NCBI GenBank assembly: GCA_050246945.1
Contig: JBFWVC010000012.1
Span: forward strand, 124,001 to 188,000
Direction: 5' to 3'
Length of the DNA: 64,000 nucleotides
From: JAEUMD01 sp050246945
GTDB lineage: Bacteria > Pseudomonadota > Alphaproteobacteria > Rhizobiales > Hyphomicrobiaceae
Shown: positions 1 through 7,962 of the stretch, piece after piece
Numbering within the stretch: the first letter of the stretch is position 1
How the letters are laid out: each line of letters begins with the position of its first letter
Translations under genes and position numbers: made by a program
Notes under the pieces: model-generated
The model's input: the letters and a program-made list of their open reading frames with translations, nothing else
Told to the model about the DNA's origin: nothing
Databases searched by the model: none

Positions 1-2
1 TC

Positions 3-1646
3 GACATCCGCACGCTTGGCTTTCGCGGCGAGGCATTGCCCTCCATCGGGTCTGTCGCCCGCCTGGAGATCGCCTCGCGTCGGCAAGGTGCCGCACTGGC
101 TTTCGGTCTCGTTGTCGATCGCGGCAGGAAGAGCGGCATCGGCCCTGCGGCAGCAAACGCGGGTACGCGCGTCGAGGTGCGCGATCTGTTCTCCGCCACG
201 CCTGCGCGCTTGAAGTTTCTGAAGTCTGAGCGCGCCGAGAACATGGCGGCTTTGGAGGTCGTGCGTCGCATCGCCATGGCCAGTCCTGCAATCGGCTTCA
301 CCGTGACGACGGGCGAACGCGCCAGCTTGAAATTGCCGGCCACCGCCGATACGCCCGATGGCCTGCTCGCGCGCCTCGGCCGCATCATGGGCCGCGAATT
401 CGTGGATGACGCGTTGGCAATCTCGGGCGAGCGGGATGGCGTCCGTCTGCAGGGCTTTGCGGGATTGCCGACGCTGCACCGCGGCGATCAGAGCCAGCAG
501 TATCTTTTCGTCAACGGCCGTCCCGTGAAGGACCGTCTGCTCGTCGGCGCCGTGCGCGCGGCCTATGGCGACCTGATCCCGAGAGGACGCTTCCCCCTCC
601 TGGCATTGTTCGTAACGCTCGATCCGCGTGCCGTGGACGTCAACGTGCATCCGACCAAGGCCGAGGTGCGCTTCCGCGATGCGGGCGCGGTGCGCTCGCT
701 GATCATCGGCGGCGTCCGCTCGGCACTGGAGGCGGCCGGTCATCGCGCTTCCGCACAAGGCGGCGCTGCGACCATCGAGGCACTCGTAGCATCCGTTGCC
801 GCATCTCATCGGTCGGGTGGCTTCGACGCGAAGGGCATGAGCGGGGGATCGTTGCCGAACACTGCAATGCCGCGCGAGTCCCAAGCCCCTGGATATGCAA
901 CGTCCCCCAGCGGATGGAGCGGCGCTCAACGCGGATTGAGCCCAGCATCTCCCTCGCAACGGCAGGCGGGTTTTGCCGAGGCCATGCAGGCCCCCTTTGG
1001 CGATATCGACCGGCCGAGCGCCGACAGCGCGGCCGGTTCCGATCCAATTCCCGACGAGATCCTGGACCGTCCGCTGGGCGCCGCCCGCGCGCAGCTGCAC
1101 GAGACCTATATCGTGGCTCAGACCCGAACGTCCGTTGTCATCGTCGATCAGCACGCCGCACACGAGCGCCTTGTCTATGAACGCCTGAAGAAATCGCTGG
1201 CGAATGGCGATGTGGCGCGCCAGGGGCTGTTGATCCCAGTCATCGTCAATGTGGCAGATGCGGAAGCCGAGGTTCTGGCCGAGCGTGCCGATCAGCTTGC
1301 CGAGCTGGGTCTCGTCATCGAGCCCTTCGGCGAGGGCGCCGTTGCCGTACGCGAGGTACCCGCCTTGATTGGAAATGGCGACGTCGCCGGCCTCGTGAAA
1401 GACGTCGCTGCCGAGATCCTGACCGAAGGCCAGGGCTTCGCGCTCACGGATCGGCTGGAGGCGATTGCCTCCCGCATGGCCTGTCACGGCAGCGTGCGCG
1501 CTGGCCGGCGTCTGACCGGAGAGGAAATGAATGCGCTTCTGCGCGAAATGGAAGCGACGCCCTATTCGGGTCAATGCAACCACGGCCGGCCCACCTACGT
1601 GGAGCTGAAGTTGTCCGACATCGAGCGTCTGTTCGGTCGCCGCTGA
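3..1646 (+). CDS. mutL: DNA mismatch repair protein MutL (5' end outside window)
   Basis: MutL is the GHKL ATPase that couples MutS mismatch recognition to strand incision. The reading frame is already open at base 3 and begins with the GFRGEAL motif of the ATPase domain, so only the extreme N-terminus is missing. The transducer domain follows, with NGRPVKD and NVHPTKAEVRF. A Pro/Ser/Gly-rich linker covers roughly residues 250-340. The C-terminal dimerisation domain carries DQHAAHERL and, near the end, ACHGSVRAG and CNHGRP, features typical of alphaproteobacterial MutL. It converges with the permease gene across a gap of only 18 bases. Identification is secure. Confidence 0.97.
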   Translation, partial: DIRTLGFRGEALPSIGSVARLEIASRRQGAALAFGLVVDRGRKSGIGPAAANAGTRVEVRDLFSATPARLKFLKSERAENMAALEVVRRIAMASPAIGFTVTTGERASLKLPATADTPDGLLARLGRIMGREFVDDALAISGERDGVRLQGFAGLPTLHRGDQSQQYLFVNGRPVKDRLLVGAVRAAYGDLIPRGRFPLLALFVTLDPRAVDVNVHPTKAEVRFRDAGAVRSLIIGGVRSALEAAGHRASAQGGAATIEALVASVAASHRSGGFDAKGMSGGSLPNTAMPRESQAPGYATSPSGWSGAQRGLSPASPSQRQAGFAEAMQAPFGDIDRPSADSAAGSDPIPDEILDRPLGAARAQLHETYIVAQTRTSVVIVDQHAAHERLVYERLKKSLANGDVARQGLLIPVIVNVADAEAEVLAERADQLAELGLVIEPFGEGAVAVREVPALIGNGDVAGLVKDVAAEILTEGQGFALTDRLEAIASRMACHGSVRAGRRLTGEEMNALLREMEATPYSGQCNHGRPTYVELKLSDIERLFGRR

Positions 1647-1664
1647 GCCTTTTGGCTGTGTTCG

Positions 1665-2636
1665 TCATGCACCATGCGCCGGACCGCGCCCGTTGCCCGC
1701 CTCAACGATGAGCAGCACGCCGCCGATCCCGACGAGGATCGGCACCAGCATCGCCAGGTCGAATGCCGGCACCACGATGAGCCCAGCCCATGCAGCAAGC
1801 GTCTGTAATGCGTAGGCCGTGAGCGGCGCAAATGCGCTCATCGCGAGAAAGTTGGCTGTCCCGATCTTCACCACCGAGGAGAATTGCAGGAACGTCATGG
1901 CGGTCAGGATCGCCGTGCCGAACACGATCGCGAGAAGGATCGTCGGTCCATGTGCGAAAGCAGCCAGTGGCGGCACCACTGCTCCAAGGTTCGTCATGCC
2001 GAGCCCCGCAGCCATCATCGCCAAACCGGTTGCTGCGAGGCCCAGCACGGTCGTTGCCAGAACAACCAGTCCGGTGACGCGGATTTTTTCCATGATGGTC
2101 TCCGCTGCCCGGTTCCAGGGATGATACTCGCTGGCGAACGTCTTCACTGCCACTGCGAGCGCACACAGCACGCCGAACAGGACTGCCATACCACGCTTGT
2201 CAGGCGAGACCCAGGCGAGAACCGGCACGACTGCCGCCATCACGATGAGCCCTCCCGCGACCTGCCGGAACGAGATGCGTGCCGAGAAGATCCACCAGCC
2301 GATCGCCAGCGACGCCGGTACGGAGAGCCGCGCCGTCAGACTGGCCTCCGCTGGCGATATCAGTCCGACGAGCAGGAAGTAGATCGCTTCGAGCGCCACG
2401 CTTGCGGTGCCATAGATCCAGCTCTGTGGCGCCTTCATGATGGCCCACGCATCGCGCCCGATGCCACTTGTCATAACCATCACCGCCGATGCGCCGATCA
2501 GTGCATAGAGCACGAAAACAATGACGTTGGCGCCCTTCGCGACGGCGTAGGCATAAAGCACGTTGAGCACCGAGACGGCGATGACGAACGCCGCCGCCTC
2601 GATCCATCCGACAACCTGCAGGTCATCGAGACCCAT
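1665..2636 (-). CDS. DMT/EamA-like multi-pass membrane permease
   Basis: About 323 residues with some nine to ten hydrophobic segments in two similar halves, as in drug/metabolite transporters of the EamA type. The substrate cannot be inferred. The gene lies directly downstream of rsmD on the same strand. An alternative TTG start at 2660 would overlap the rsmD stop; the ATG at 2636 is preferred because it places the first membrane helix close to the N-terminus. The last residues are hydrophilic and probably cytoplasmic. The family call rests on hydropathy and overall pattern rather than on a diagnostic motif. Confidence 0.7.
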   Translation of the reverse strand: MGLDDLQVVGWIEAAAFVIAVSVLNVLYAYAVAKGANVIVFVLYALIGASAVMVMTSGIGRDAWAIMKAPQSWIYGTASVALEAIYFLLVGLISPAEASLTARLSVPASLAIGWWIFSARISFRQVAGGLIVMAAVVPVLAWVSPDKRGMAVLFGVLCALAVAVKTFASEYHPWNRAAETIMEKIRVTGLVVLATTVLGLAATGLAMMAAGLGMTNLGAVVPPLAAFAHGPTILLAIVFGTAILTAMTFLQFSSVVKIGTANFLAMSAFAPLTAYALQTLAAWAGLIVVPAFDLAMLVPILVGIGGVLLIVEAGNGRGPAHGA

Positions 2637-2656
2637 ACCTGTTCTGCCCTTGTTGC

Positions 2657-3238
2657 TCAAGCGTCAGCCACTCCGTCCGCGCCGTGCCAGACGACGAAAT
2701 GCACGTCGGTATCGCCCCAGGTGCGCTTGTCGACTTCGCTGAATCCATTCGGCAATGCGATTGGCGTCGAGGCGCGCTCCTCCAGCACGCACATCGCGCC
2801 CGGCTTGACCCAGTCCCCCGCCGCCAGTGCCGCCAGCGCACGCTCACCGAGCCCCTTCCCATAAGGCGGATCGAGGAACGCGATGTCGAAGGCGTCCATC
2901 GTGCCGGCCGGACCGAGATCCGTCGCATCACGCCGGAACAGGCGCGTCACTCCTGTGAGTCCGAGCGCCTCCACGTTTCGCCGGATCAGCGCGCGCGACT
3001 GCGTATCGGTTTCGACGAACAGGCAGTAGCGTGCACCGCGTGAGATCGCCTCGATGCCGAGCGCACCCGTGCCAGCGAACAGATCGATCACCCGCGCGCC
3101 TTCGATAGGCCTGTGGCTGCTGCCGTGCGCCAGGATGTTGAAGACGGATTCGCGCACGCGGTCGGATGTAGGGCGCACGCCCTCGTGTTTCGGTGCGCTG
3201 AGCGTGCGTCCCTTGAGCGTGCCGCCGACGATGCGCAT
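2657..3238 (-). CDS. rsmD: 16S rRNA (guanine(966)-N2)-methyltransferase RsmD
   Basis: RsmD methylates G966 of 16S rRNA using S-adenosylmethionine. The protein opens with MRIVGG and KGRTL, the usual RsmD N-terminus, followed by RPTSDRVRESVFNIL. The SAM site is DLFAGTGALGIEA and the catalytic motif is DPPY. At 193 residues it has normal family length. Its ATG overlaps the TAA stop of the upstream pseudouridine synthase by one base, so the two ribosome-maturation genes are translationally coupled. The permease gene follows downstream. Confidence 0.96.
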   Translation of the reverse strand: MRIVGGTLKGRTLSAPKHEGVRPTSDRVRESVFNILAHGSSHRPIEGARVIDLFAGTGALGIEAISRGARYCLFVETDTQSRALIRRNVEALGLTGVTRLFRRDATDLGPAGTMDAFDIAFLDPPYGKGLGERALAALAAGDWVKPGAMCVLEERASTPIALPNGFSEVDKRTWGDTDVHFVVWHGADGVADA

Positions 3239-4350
3239 TACGCTTCGTTCCCGCCGCTGCTTCTGCCGGAGCGCGATGGGCTTCGCCGTCCGCTGCGGGC
3301 TTCAACGAGGTCGGGCCGGTCGAGGCCGAGCTCAGCTGCCACCTTCGTGCCTAGCTGATCGGCCAGCACGCGCCGCTTGATCGGTTCCGCCTCCCCGGGC
3401 TTGAGATCGAGCAGCTGGAATGGACCGTAGGAGACGCGGATAAGCCTGTTCACCTGCAGCCCCAGATGTTCCAGGATCCGGCGCACCTCGCGGTTCTTGC
3501 CTTCGCGCAGCGCCATCGTAATCCAGATGTTGCCGCCTTGCAGCGTGTCGACGCTCGCCTCTACCGGGCCATAGCGCGCGCCGTCGATCTCGATGCCGAC
3601 CTTGAGCTTGTCGAGATCGGCCTGTGTGACGCGTCCGTGCGCGCGTACGCGATAGCGCCGCACCCATCCGGTTGCAGGAAGCTCGAGGTAGCGCGCCAAG
3701 GCACCGTCATTGGTCAGCAGCAGCAATCCCTCCGTATTGAAGTCGAGGCGCCCCACCGAGATGACGCGAGGCAGCGCGTCGGGAAGGTTGTCGAATACGG
3801 TCGGCCGCCCCTCGGGATCGGCATGCGTCGTGACCAGCCCCCTGGGCTTGTGATAGCGCCACATGCGCGGCGGCTCGGCGGCCGGCAATGGCCTGCCGTC
3901 GACAAGAACCTTGTCGCCGGGCCCCACTTCACAGGCAGGCGTCGCCAAACGTTTGCCGTTGACGCTGACGCGTCCTTCGGCGATCCACCGCTCCGCTTCG
4001 CGCCGCGAGCAAAGGCCCGCGCGTGCCATCGCCCGCGCGATGCGCATCGGCTCGCTGGGGCTCGCAGCCTCCTCCGATCTGGCAGGACGTGGCGGTCCCG
4101 AGCCGGGACGCGGTGGCCTCACATTGCGCTGCGCGGCGCCGGACTTTGCCTTGACCCCGTCGGGCTCTTTTGCCGTTTGGCTTTTAGGGCTACCACTCTT
4201 TGCCGGTCTGCGAGGTGTCGCGCCTAGCTTGGCGGGCGTGCCTTGGCGCACGTCGATCTTGCCGCCGCGCTCGTCCGAGCGCTTTTGCTCTGGGCGCTGG
4301 GCCTTGGAGGACTGTCGTCCGGGACGTGAAGGAGTGTTGGGTTTGCGCAT
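3238..4350 (-). CDS. rluB: RluB/RsuA-family rRNA pseudouridine synthase
   Basis: Isomerises uridine to pseudouridine in rRNA, most likely 23S rRNA. Residues 1-100 form a Lys/Pro/Arg-rich, probably disordered extension common in Rhizobiales homologues. An S4 RNA-binding domain follows from about residue 103 (GLCSRREAE, GRVSVNG), then the synthase domain with GRLDFNTEGLLLL, whose Asp at about position 203 is the catalytic residue. Further motifs are REGKNREVRR and GPFQLLDLKPGE. The gene is divergent from tadA, with 33 bases between the two starts. RluB is favoured over RsuA because of the domain organisation and the rsmD neighbour, but the exact target is not proven. Confidence 0.9.
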   Translation of the reverse strand: MRKPNTPSRPGRQSSKAQRPEQKRSDERGGKIDVRQGTPAKLGATPRRPAKSGSPKSQTAKEPDGVKAKSGAAQRNVRPPRPGSGPPRPARSEEAASPSEPMRIARAMARAGLCSRREAERWIAEGRVSVNGKRLATPACEVGPGDKVLVDGRPLPAAEPPRMWRYHKPRGLVTTHADPEGRPTVFDNLPDALPRVISVGRLDFNTEGLLLLTNDGALARYLELPATGWVRRYRVRAHGRVTQADLDKLKVGIEIDGARYGPVEASVDTLQGGNIWITMALREGKNREVRRILEHLGLQVNRLIRVSYGPFQLLDLKPGEAEPIKRRVLADQLGTKVAAELGLDRPDLVEARSGRRSPSRSGRSSGGNEA

Positions 4351-4383
4351 CGCTGGTCACGGCTGGAAGGAACGGGCCCCCTT

Positions 4384-4845
4384 ATGACACCTGCCGCGCG
4401 AAACGACCATATGCGCCGCGCATTAGATGAGGCAAAGGCGGCGGCCGCACGCGGCGAGGTGCCCGTTGGCGCGGTCATCGTTGGTCCGGACGGCGCCGTC
4501 CTGGCGTCGGCCGGAAATCGCACGCGCGAGTTGGCTGACCCGACCGCCCACGCCGAGATGCTGGCGATCCGTGAGGCGGCGGGCATCCTCGGCTCGGAAC
4601 GCCTCGTCGGCTGCCATCTCTACGTCACTCTGGAGCCCTGTCCGATGTGCGCCGCTGCCATTTCATTCGCACGTATCCGCCGCCTGTATTTCGCCACGGC
4701 CGATCCCAAGGGCGGAGGAGTATTCAACGGGCCGATGATCTTTGCGCAGGCGACCTGCCACCACGTGCCCGAGATCTACGACGGCATTGCCGAGGCGGAA
4801 GCCGCGGCTCTGCTGAAGGACTTCTTCCGTGAGCGCCGCGACTGA
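4384..4845 (+). CDS. tadA: tRNA-specific adenosine deaminase TadA
   Basis: Deaminates A34 to inosine in the wobble position of tRNA-Arg(ACG). At 153 residues it has normal length. The zinc site is complete: HAE at residues 56-58 (His ligand and catalytic Glu) and PCPMC with cysteines at 86 and 89. The loop that contacts the anticodon (DPKGGGVFN) is present. The gene is divergent from the pseudouridine synthase gene. The first hairpin of a tandem repeat array begins immediately after its stop codon and probably protects or terminates the mRNA. Confidence 0.97.
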   Translation: MTPAARNDHMRRALDEAKAAAARGEVPVGAVIVGPDGAVLASAGNRTRELADPTAHAEMLAIREAAGILGSERLVGCHLYVTLEPCPMCAAAISFARIRRLYFATADPKGGGVFNGPMIFAQATCHHVPEIYDGIAEAEAAALLKDFFRERRD

Positions 4846-5062
4846 AGCATGTTTAGCTGAAGTGTGCAGCGGTTCAGCGTGAAAAACATGCTCAGAACAG
4901 AAGCATGTTTAGCTGAAGTGTGCAGCGGTTCAGCGTGAAAAACATGCTCAGAACAGAAGCATGTTTAGCTGAAGTGTGCAGCGGTTCAGCGTGAAAAACA
5001 TGCTCAAGGAGAAGGGAACATGTTTAGCTGAAGTGTGCAGCGGATCGGCGGGAAAAACATGT
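4846..5062. repeat. Tandem REP-like palindrome array (four copies, family A)
   Basis: Four copies of a hairpin of about 47 bases start at 4846, 4902, 4958 and 5018; the first three lie exactly 56 bases apart. Each unit begins AGCATGTTT and ends AAACATGCT, giving a 9-bp outer stem. An inner pair GCTGAA/TTCAGC lies around a loop containing GTGTGCAGCG. The fourth copy is diverged. The array sits between the convergent tadA and patatin genes and starts directly after the tadA stop, as enterobacterial REP/BIME elements often do. Related copies occur at 25766-25871, and decayed ones near 10121, 19038 and 43552. Confidence 0.9.
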
Positions 5063-5124
5063 TCGAGAATTAGCGACACGCCTTCGGCAGAACTTCATCC
5101 TGCACCCTCACGCCCCGATACCGA

Positions 5125-6123
5125 TCAAGCCTTCGCTTCCGCGCCCTTGTTTCGCCCGAAGCGCCGCTTGCGCGCTTTCCGCGGTGCCTCGGGCGCCGGC
5201 AGTGCTGCGGGTGGGGCACCGGCTTCGACCACCGGCAGGGTTTCGCTCGAAAGAATCCGCCCCAACTGCGCCTTGAGCTTGTCCTTGACGGGCTGCGCGG
5301 CAACCAGGATCTCCTCCACTTTGAGGAAATCGAGCGTCTGGAAATGGCTCGTTCCGCCCTCGATCAGGATGTCCGGCCGGCTCGACTTCAGCTTTTCGTG
5401 CACGATGGTGCGTTCGAAAATGAACGGGCTGGAGAACAGTACTTCGAACGCTGTCGGGTGATTGCGGCCGGCCGCGGGCGTAGGCGCTCCGGTAACGTCG
5501 ACCGCGACAATGATGTCGGCCTCCTGTGCGATGAGATCGAACGGCAGTGGATTGGCAAGCCCGCCGTCGATCATGGCGACGCCGTCGATTACGATCGGCT
5601 CGAATACGACCGGCAGGGCCATGCTGGCGGCGACCGCGCGTTTCAGTGGTCCCGAGGAAAAGACGACGGCTTCTTGCTCGTAGAATCCGGTGGCGACGAT
5701 CTTGAGCGGGATTTGCAGGTCCGAGAAATCGCGCGCCGTGCGGGGCGGCATGACGATATCGAGCAGCGCGTGCGGGTCGAGCAGGGCCGAGCGTGCGTTG
5801 AAGAATCCCAGCACCTTGTTCACGGCCTGCGAGCGCGCGTTGAAGAGTTCGCGCATCAGGCTCAGCCGCTGCGTCAGCACCTCCTGGGTATGGGCGCGGA
5901 TCTCGCGTCCCGTCAGGCCCGAGGCATAAGCCGCACCCATGATTGCGCCGATCGACGTGCCAGCGATGATGTCCGGCTTGATCCCCAGTTCGTCGAAGGC
6001 TTCCAGCGCCGGAATATGCGCGAGCCCGCGCGCGCCGCCGCCGCCAAGCGCAAGACCGATGCGCGGGCGCCTGGCCGGCACCTGCTCGCGGTTGGACTCG
6101 TGCGGTACGGGGCCTTCCATCAC
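5125..6123 (-). CDS. Patatin-like phospholipase (RssA-type)
   Basis: A serine hydrolase of the patatin fold, expected to act on phospholipid or another acyl ester. The oxyanion-hole motif GGGGARG lies at residues 27-33, the nucleophile motif GTSIG has its Ser near residue 57, and the dyad Asp is in DGGLANPLP. The last 60 residues or so are Pro/Ala-rich and then end in an Arg/Lys-rich tail. No signal peptide is visible, so it is probably cytoplasmic. A second Met directly after the first makes the start uncertain by one codon. It faces tadA across the REP-like array. Confidence 0.9.
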   Translation of the reverse strand: MMEGPVPHESNREQVPARRPRIGLALGGGGARGLAHIPALEAFDELGIKPDIIAGTSIGAIMGAAYASGLTGREIRAHTQEVLTQRLSLMRELFNARSQAVNKVLGFFNARSALLDPHALLDIVMPPRTARDFSDLQIPLKIVATGFYEQEAVVFSSGPLKRAVAASMALPVVFEPIVIDGVAMIDGGLANPLPFDLIAQEADIIVAVDVTGAPTPAAGRNHPTAFEVLFSSPFIFERTIVHEKLKSSRPDILIEGGTSHFQTLDFLKVEEILVAAQPVKDKLKAQLGRILSSETLPVVEAGAPPAALPAPEAPRKARKRRFGRNKGAEAKA

Positions 6124-6265
6124 TCCACTCCGGACTGAATATCGTTCAGTTGCAAATATGGGAATGCTGCGAGCATTTCAAAGAGTGCCGGGCGGATCTG
6201 GACAATCGAATATCAGAAACGGCTAGGAGGAAAGCAACAACAGGTCGCGAAATTTTAGCGCAGGT

Positions 6266-7552
6266 TTATGCTTGACCGCCGTTTTCGCGCGCCAGCGCCC
6301 GCCACCCGATATCGCGGCGGCAGAAGCCCTCGGGCCACCGGATCGCGTCGACCGCGGCATAGGCCCGCGCCTGGGCTTCGGCCACGCTGTTGCCGCGCGC
6401 AGTCACGTTGAGAACCCGCCCACCGTTGGCGACAATCCTGTCGCCATCCGCTTTCGTGCCGGCATGGAACACCTCGACCCCTTCCATCGCACCGGCGTCG
6501 TCGAGGCCGCGGATCACGCTGCCTTTTTCCGGCGTGCCCGGATATCCCCTGGCGGCCATGACGACGGTCAGTACCGCGCTTTCATGCCAGTCGAGCTTGA
6601 CGGAATCGAGCGTGCCATCGGCTGTCGCGATGAGCGCAGGCAGTACATCCGACTTGAGCCGCATCATCAGCACCTGGCATTCCGGATCACCGAAACGCAC
6701 GTTGTACTCGATGAGTTGCGGACCCTTTGCCGTAATCATCAGTCCGGCGAACAGAACGCCCTTGAACGGTGCGCCGCGCTTCGCCATGCCCGCAATCGTC
6801 GGATTTATGACCGCGTCCATCGTCCGGGCAACTAACTCGTCGGTCATCACGGGCGCCGGTGTGTACGCACCCATGCCGCCCGTGTTGGGCCCCGTGTCGC
6901 CATCGCCAACGCGCTTGTGATCCTGTGCCGCGCCGAATGCGATTGCGTGGCTGCCGTCGCACAATGCGAAAAAGCTCGCCTCTTCGCCGTCGAGATACTC
7001 CTCGATCACGACCTCGGCGCCTGCCGCGCCGAACGCGCCTTCAAAACATGCCTCGATTGCCGCTTCCGCTTCCGCTTGCGTGTATGCAATGACGACGCCT
7101 TTGCCGGCCGCGAGCCCGTCAGCTTTGACGACGATCGGCATCGCCTTGCCCTGGAGATAGGCCTTGGCCGCGTTGCCATCCGAAAAGCGACCGTATACCC
7201 CGGTTGGAATGCCGAACTCGGCGCAAAGGTCCTTGGTGAAGCCCTTCGAGCCTTCGAGCTGCGCAGCGGCCGCCGAAGGACCGAAATGCTTGATGCCGGC
7301 GCGCGCGAGATCGTCCGCAAGACCATCAACCAGCGGTGCCTCGGGGCCGATCACCACGAACCCGATCCCCTTTTGCCGGCAGAATTCGATCACCGCTTCA
7401 TGTTCGCCGACGTCGACGCCGACACATGTTGCCACCTGCGCGATCCCGGCGTTTCCAGGCGCCGCATAGAGCCTCCCGCACAGCGGGCTTTTCTTGATCG
7501 CCCACGCCAGCGCGTGCTCGCGTCCACCCGAGCCGATGATGAGAATGTTCAT
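6266..7552 (-). CDS. purD: Phosphoribosylamine--glycine ligase PurD
   Basis: GAR synthetase joins glycine to phosphoribosylamine using ATP, the second step of purine synthesis. The 428-residue protein has the family N-terminus (MNILIIGSGGREHALAW), the ATP-grasp core with KADGLAAGKGV, and the signature RFGDPECQ. It is full length with no visible defects. It is divergent from xseA; the intergenic region between them holds two palindromic repeats. No purine riboswitch is apparent in the leader. Confidence 0.97.
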   Translation of the reverse strand: MNILIIGSGGREHALAWAIKKSPLCGRLYAAPGNAGIAQVATCVGVDVGEHEAVIEFCRQKGIGFVVIGPEAPLVDGLADDLARAGIKHFGPSAAAAQLEGSKGFTKDLCAEFGIPTGVYGRFSDGNAAKAYLQGKAMPIVVKADGLAAGKGVVIAYTQAEAEAAIEACFEGAFGAAGAEVVIEEYLDGEEASFFALCDGSHAIAFGAAQDHKRVGDGDTGPNTGGMGAYTPAPVMTDELVARTMDAVINPTIAGMAKRGAPFKGVLFAGLMITAKGPQLIEYNVRFGDPECQVLMMRLKSDVLPALIATADGTLDSVKLDWHESAVLTVVMAARGYPGTPEKGSVIRGLDDAGAMEGVEVFHAGTKADGDRIVANGGRVLNVTARGNSVAEAQARAYAAVDAIRWPEGFCRRDIGWRALARENGGQA

Positions 7553-7657
7553 GAAATCGCTCGTGATTTTTTGCGTTGATGATATGCCGCGATGCCGCCG
7601 CTGATGGGTGGAGGTGATGTATCATCGAACCGGCCGACACAAAACCGGGCCAAGGTA

Positions 7658-7720
7658 GTGCTCTGGATCGGACAATTGTTTGCCGGGCGAAGGTCGTCAA
7701 AATGCGGTGAATCCACAATG
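7658..7720. repeat. Decayed palindrome, family D
   Basis: This stretch shares CTCTGGATC, TTGCCGGGCGAAGG, GTCAAA and GTGAATCCA with the well-formed palindrome at 42212-42276, but most of the outer pairing is lost. It lies just before the 164-bp element in the divergent purD-xseA region. A similar fragment follows the second 164-bp copy at 18191, so families C and D adjoin each other at both sites. Confidence 0.55.
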
Positions 7721-7738
7721 CAAGCCAAAGAATGGCTC

Positions 7739-7902
7739 GTGTGGCGTCGCGCCTTAGTTGACCGACGTTGCGGCCGACGCGGAGTCAACTAAGGCGCGCT
7801 GAACGCCACACTAAGTCAATGGTTTTGCTAGTGGCCTTCATGTCGCGCCAAAATTGTATGCAGTCGCGGCTATGTTTCAATTTTGGCGCGACAGGCCACT
7901 AG
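7739..7902. repeat. 164-bp double-hairpin element, family C copy 1
   Basis: Two large hairpins joined by a 16-base spacer. Hairpin 1 has an outer 9-bp stem (GTGTGGCGT/ACGCCACAC) and an inner 15-bp stem (CGCGCCTTAGTTGAC and its complement). Hairpin 2 has an outer 9-bp stem (CTAGTGGCC/GGCCACTAG) and an inner 15-bp stem (GTCGCGCCAAAATTG and its complement). Copy 2 lies at 18028-18191 with the same length and only three base differences. No coding capacity is apparent. It sits between divergent purD and xseA, 60 bases before the xseA start. It could be a miniature mobile element or a regulatory/terminating structure. Confidence 0.9.
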
Positions 7903-7962
7903 GTTCCGGGGCGGCGCTCGGGAACCAACTGTCGGTGTCTTAACACGAGCCTCGGAGATGGA

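Noticed and set aside
4846..5062. CRISPR-like appearance of evenly spaced repeats
   Set aside because: The units touch with only about 9 bases between them, are themselves long palindromes, and no cas gene is present.
6266..7738. Purine riboswitch before purD
   Set aside because: The leader contains palindromic repeats but none of the conserved purine aptamer features.
7739..7902. Integron attC site
   Set aside because: It has nested palindromes, but the core sites do not match GTTRRRY/RYYYAAC in the right positions and there is no integrase or cassette array.
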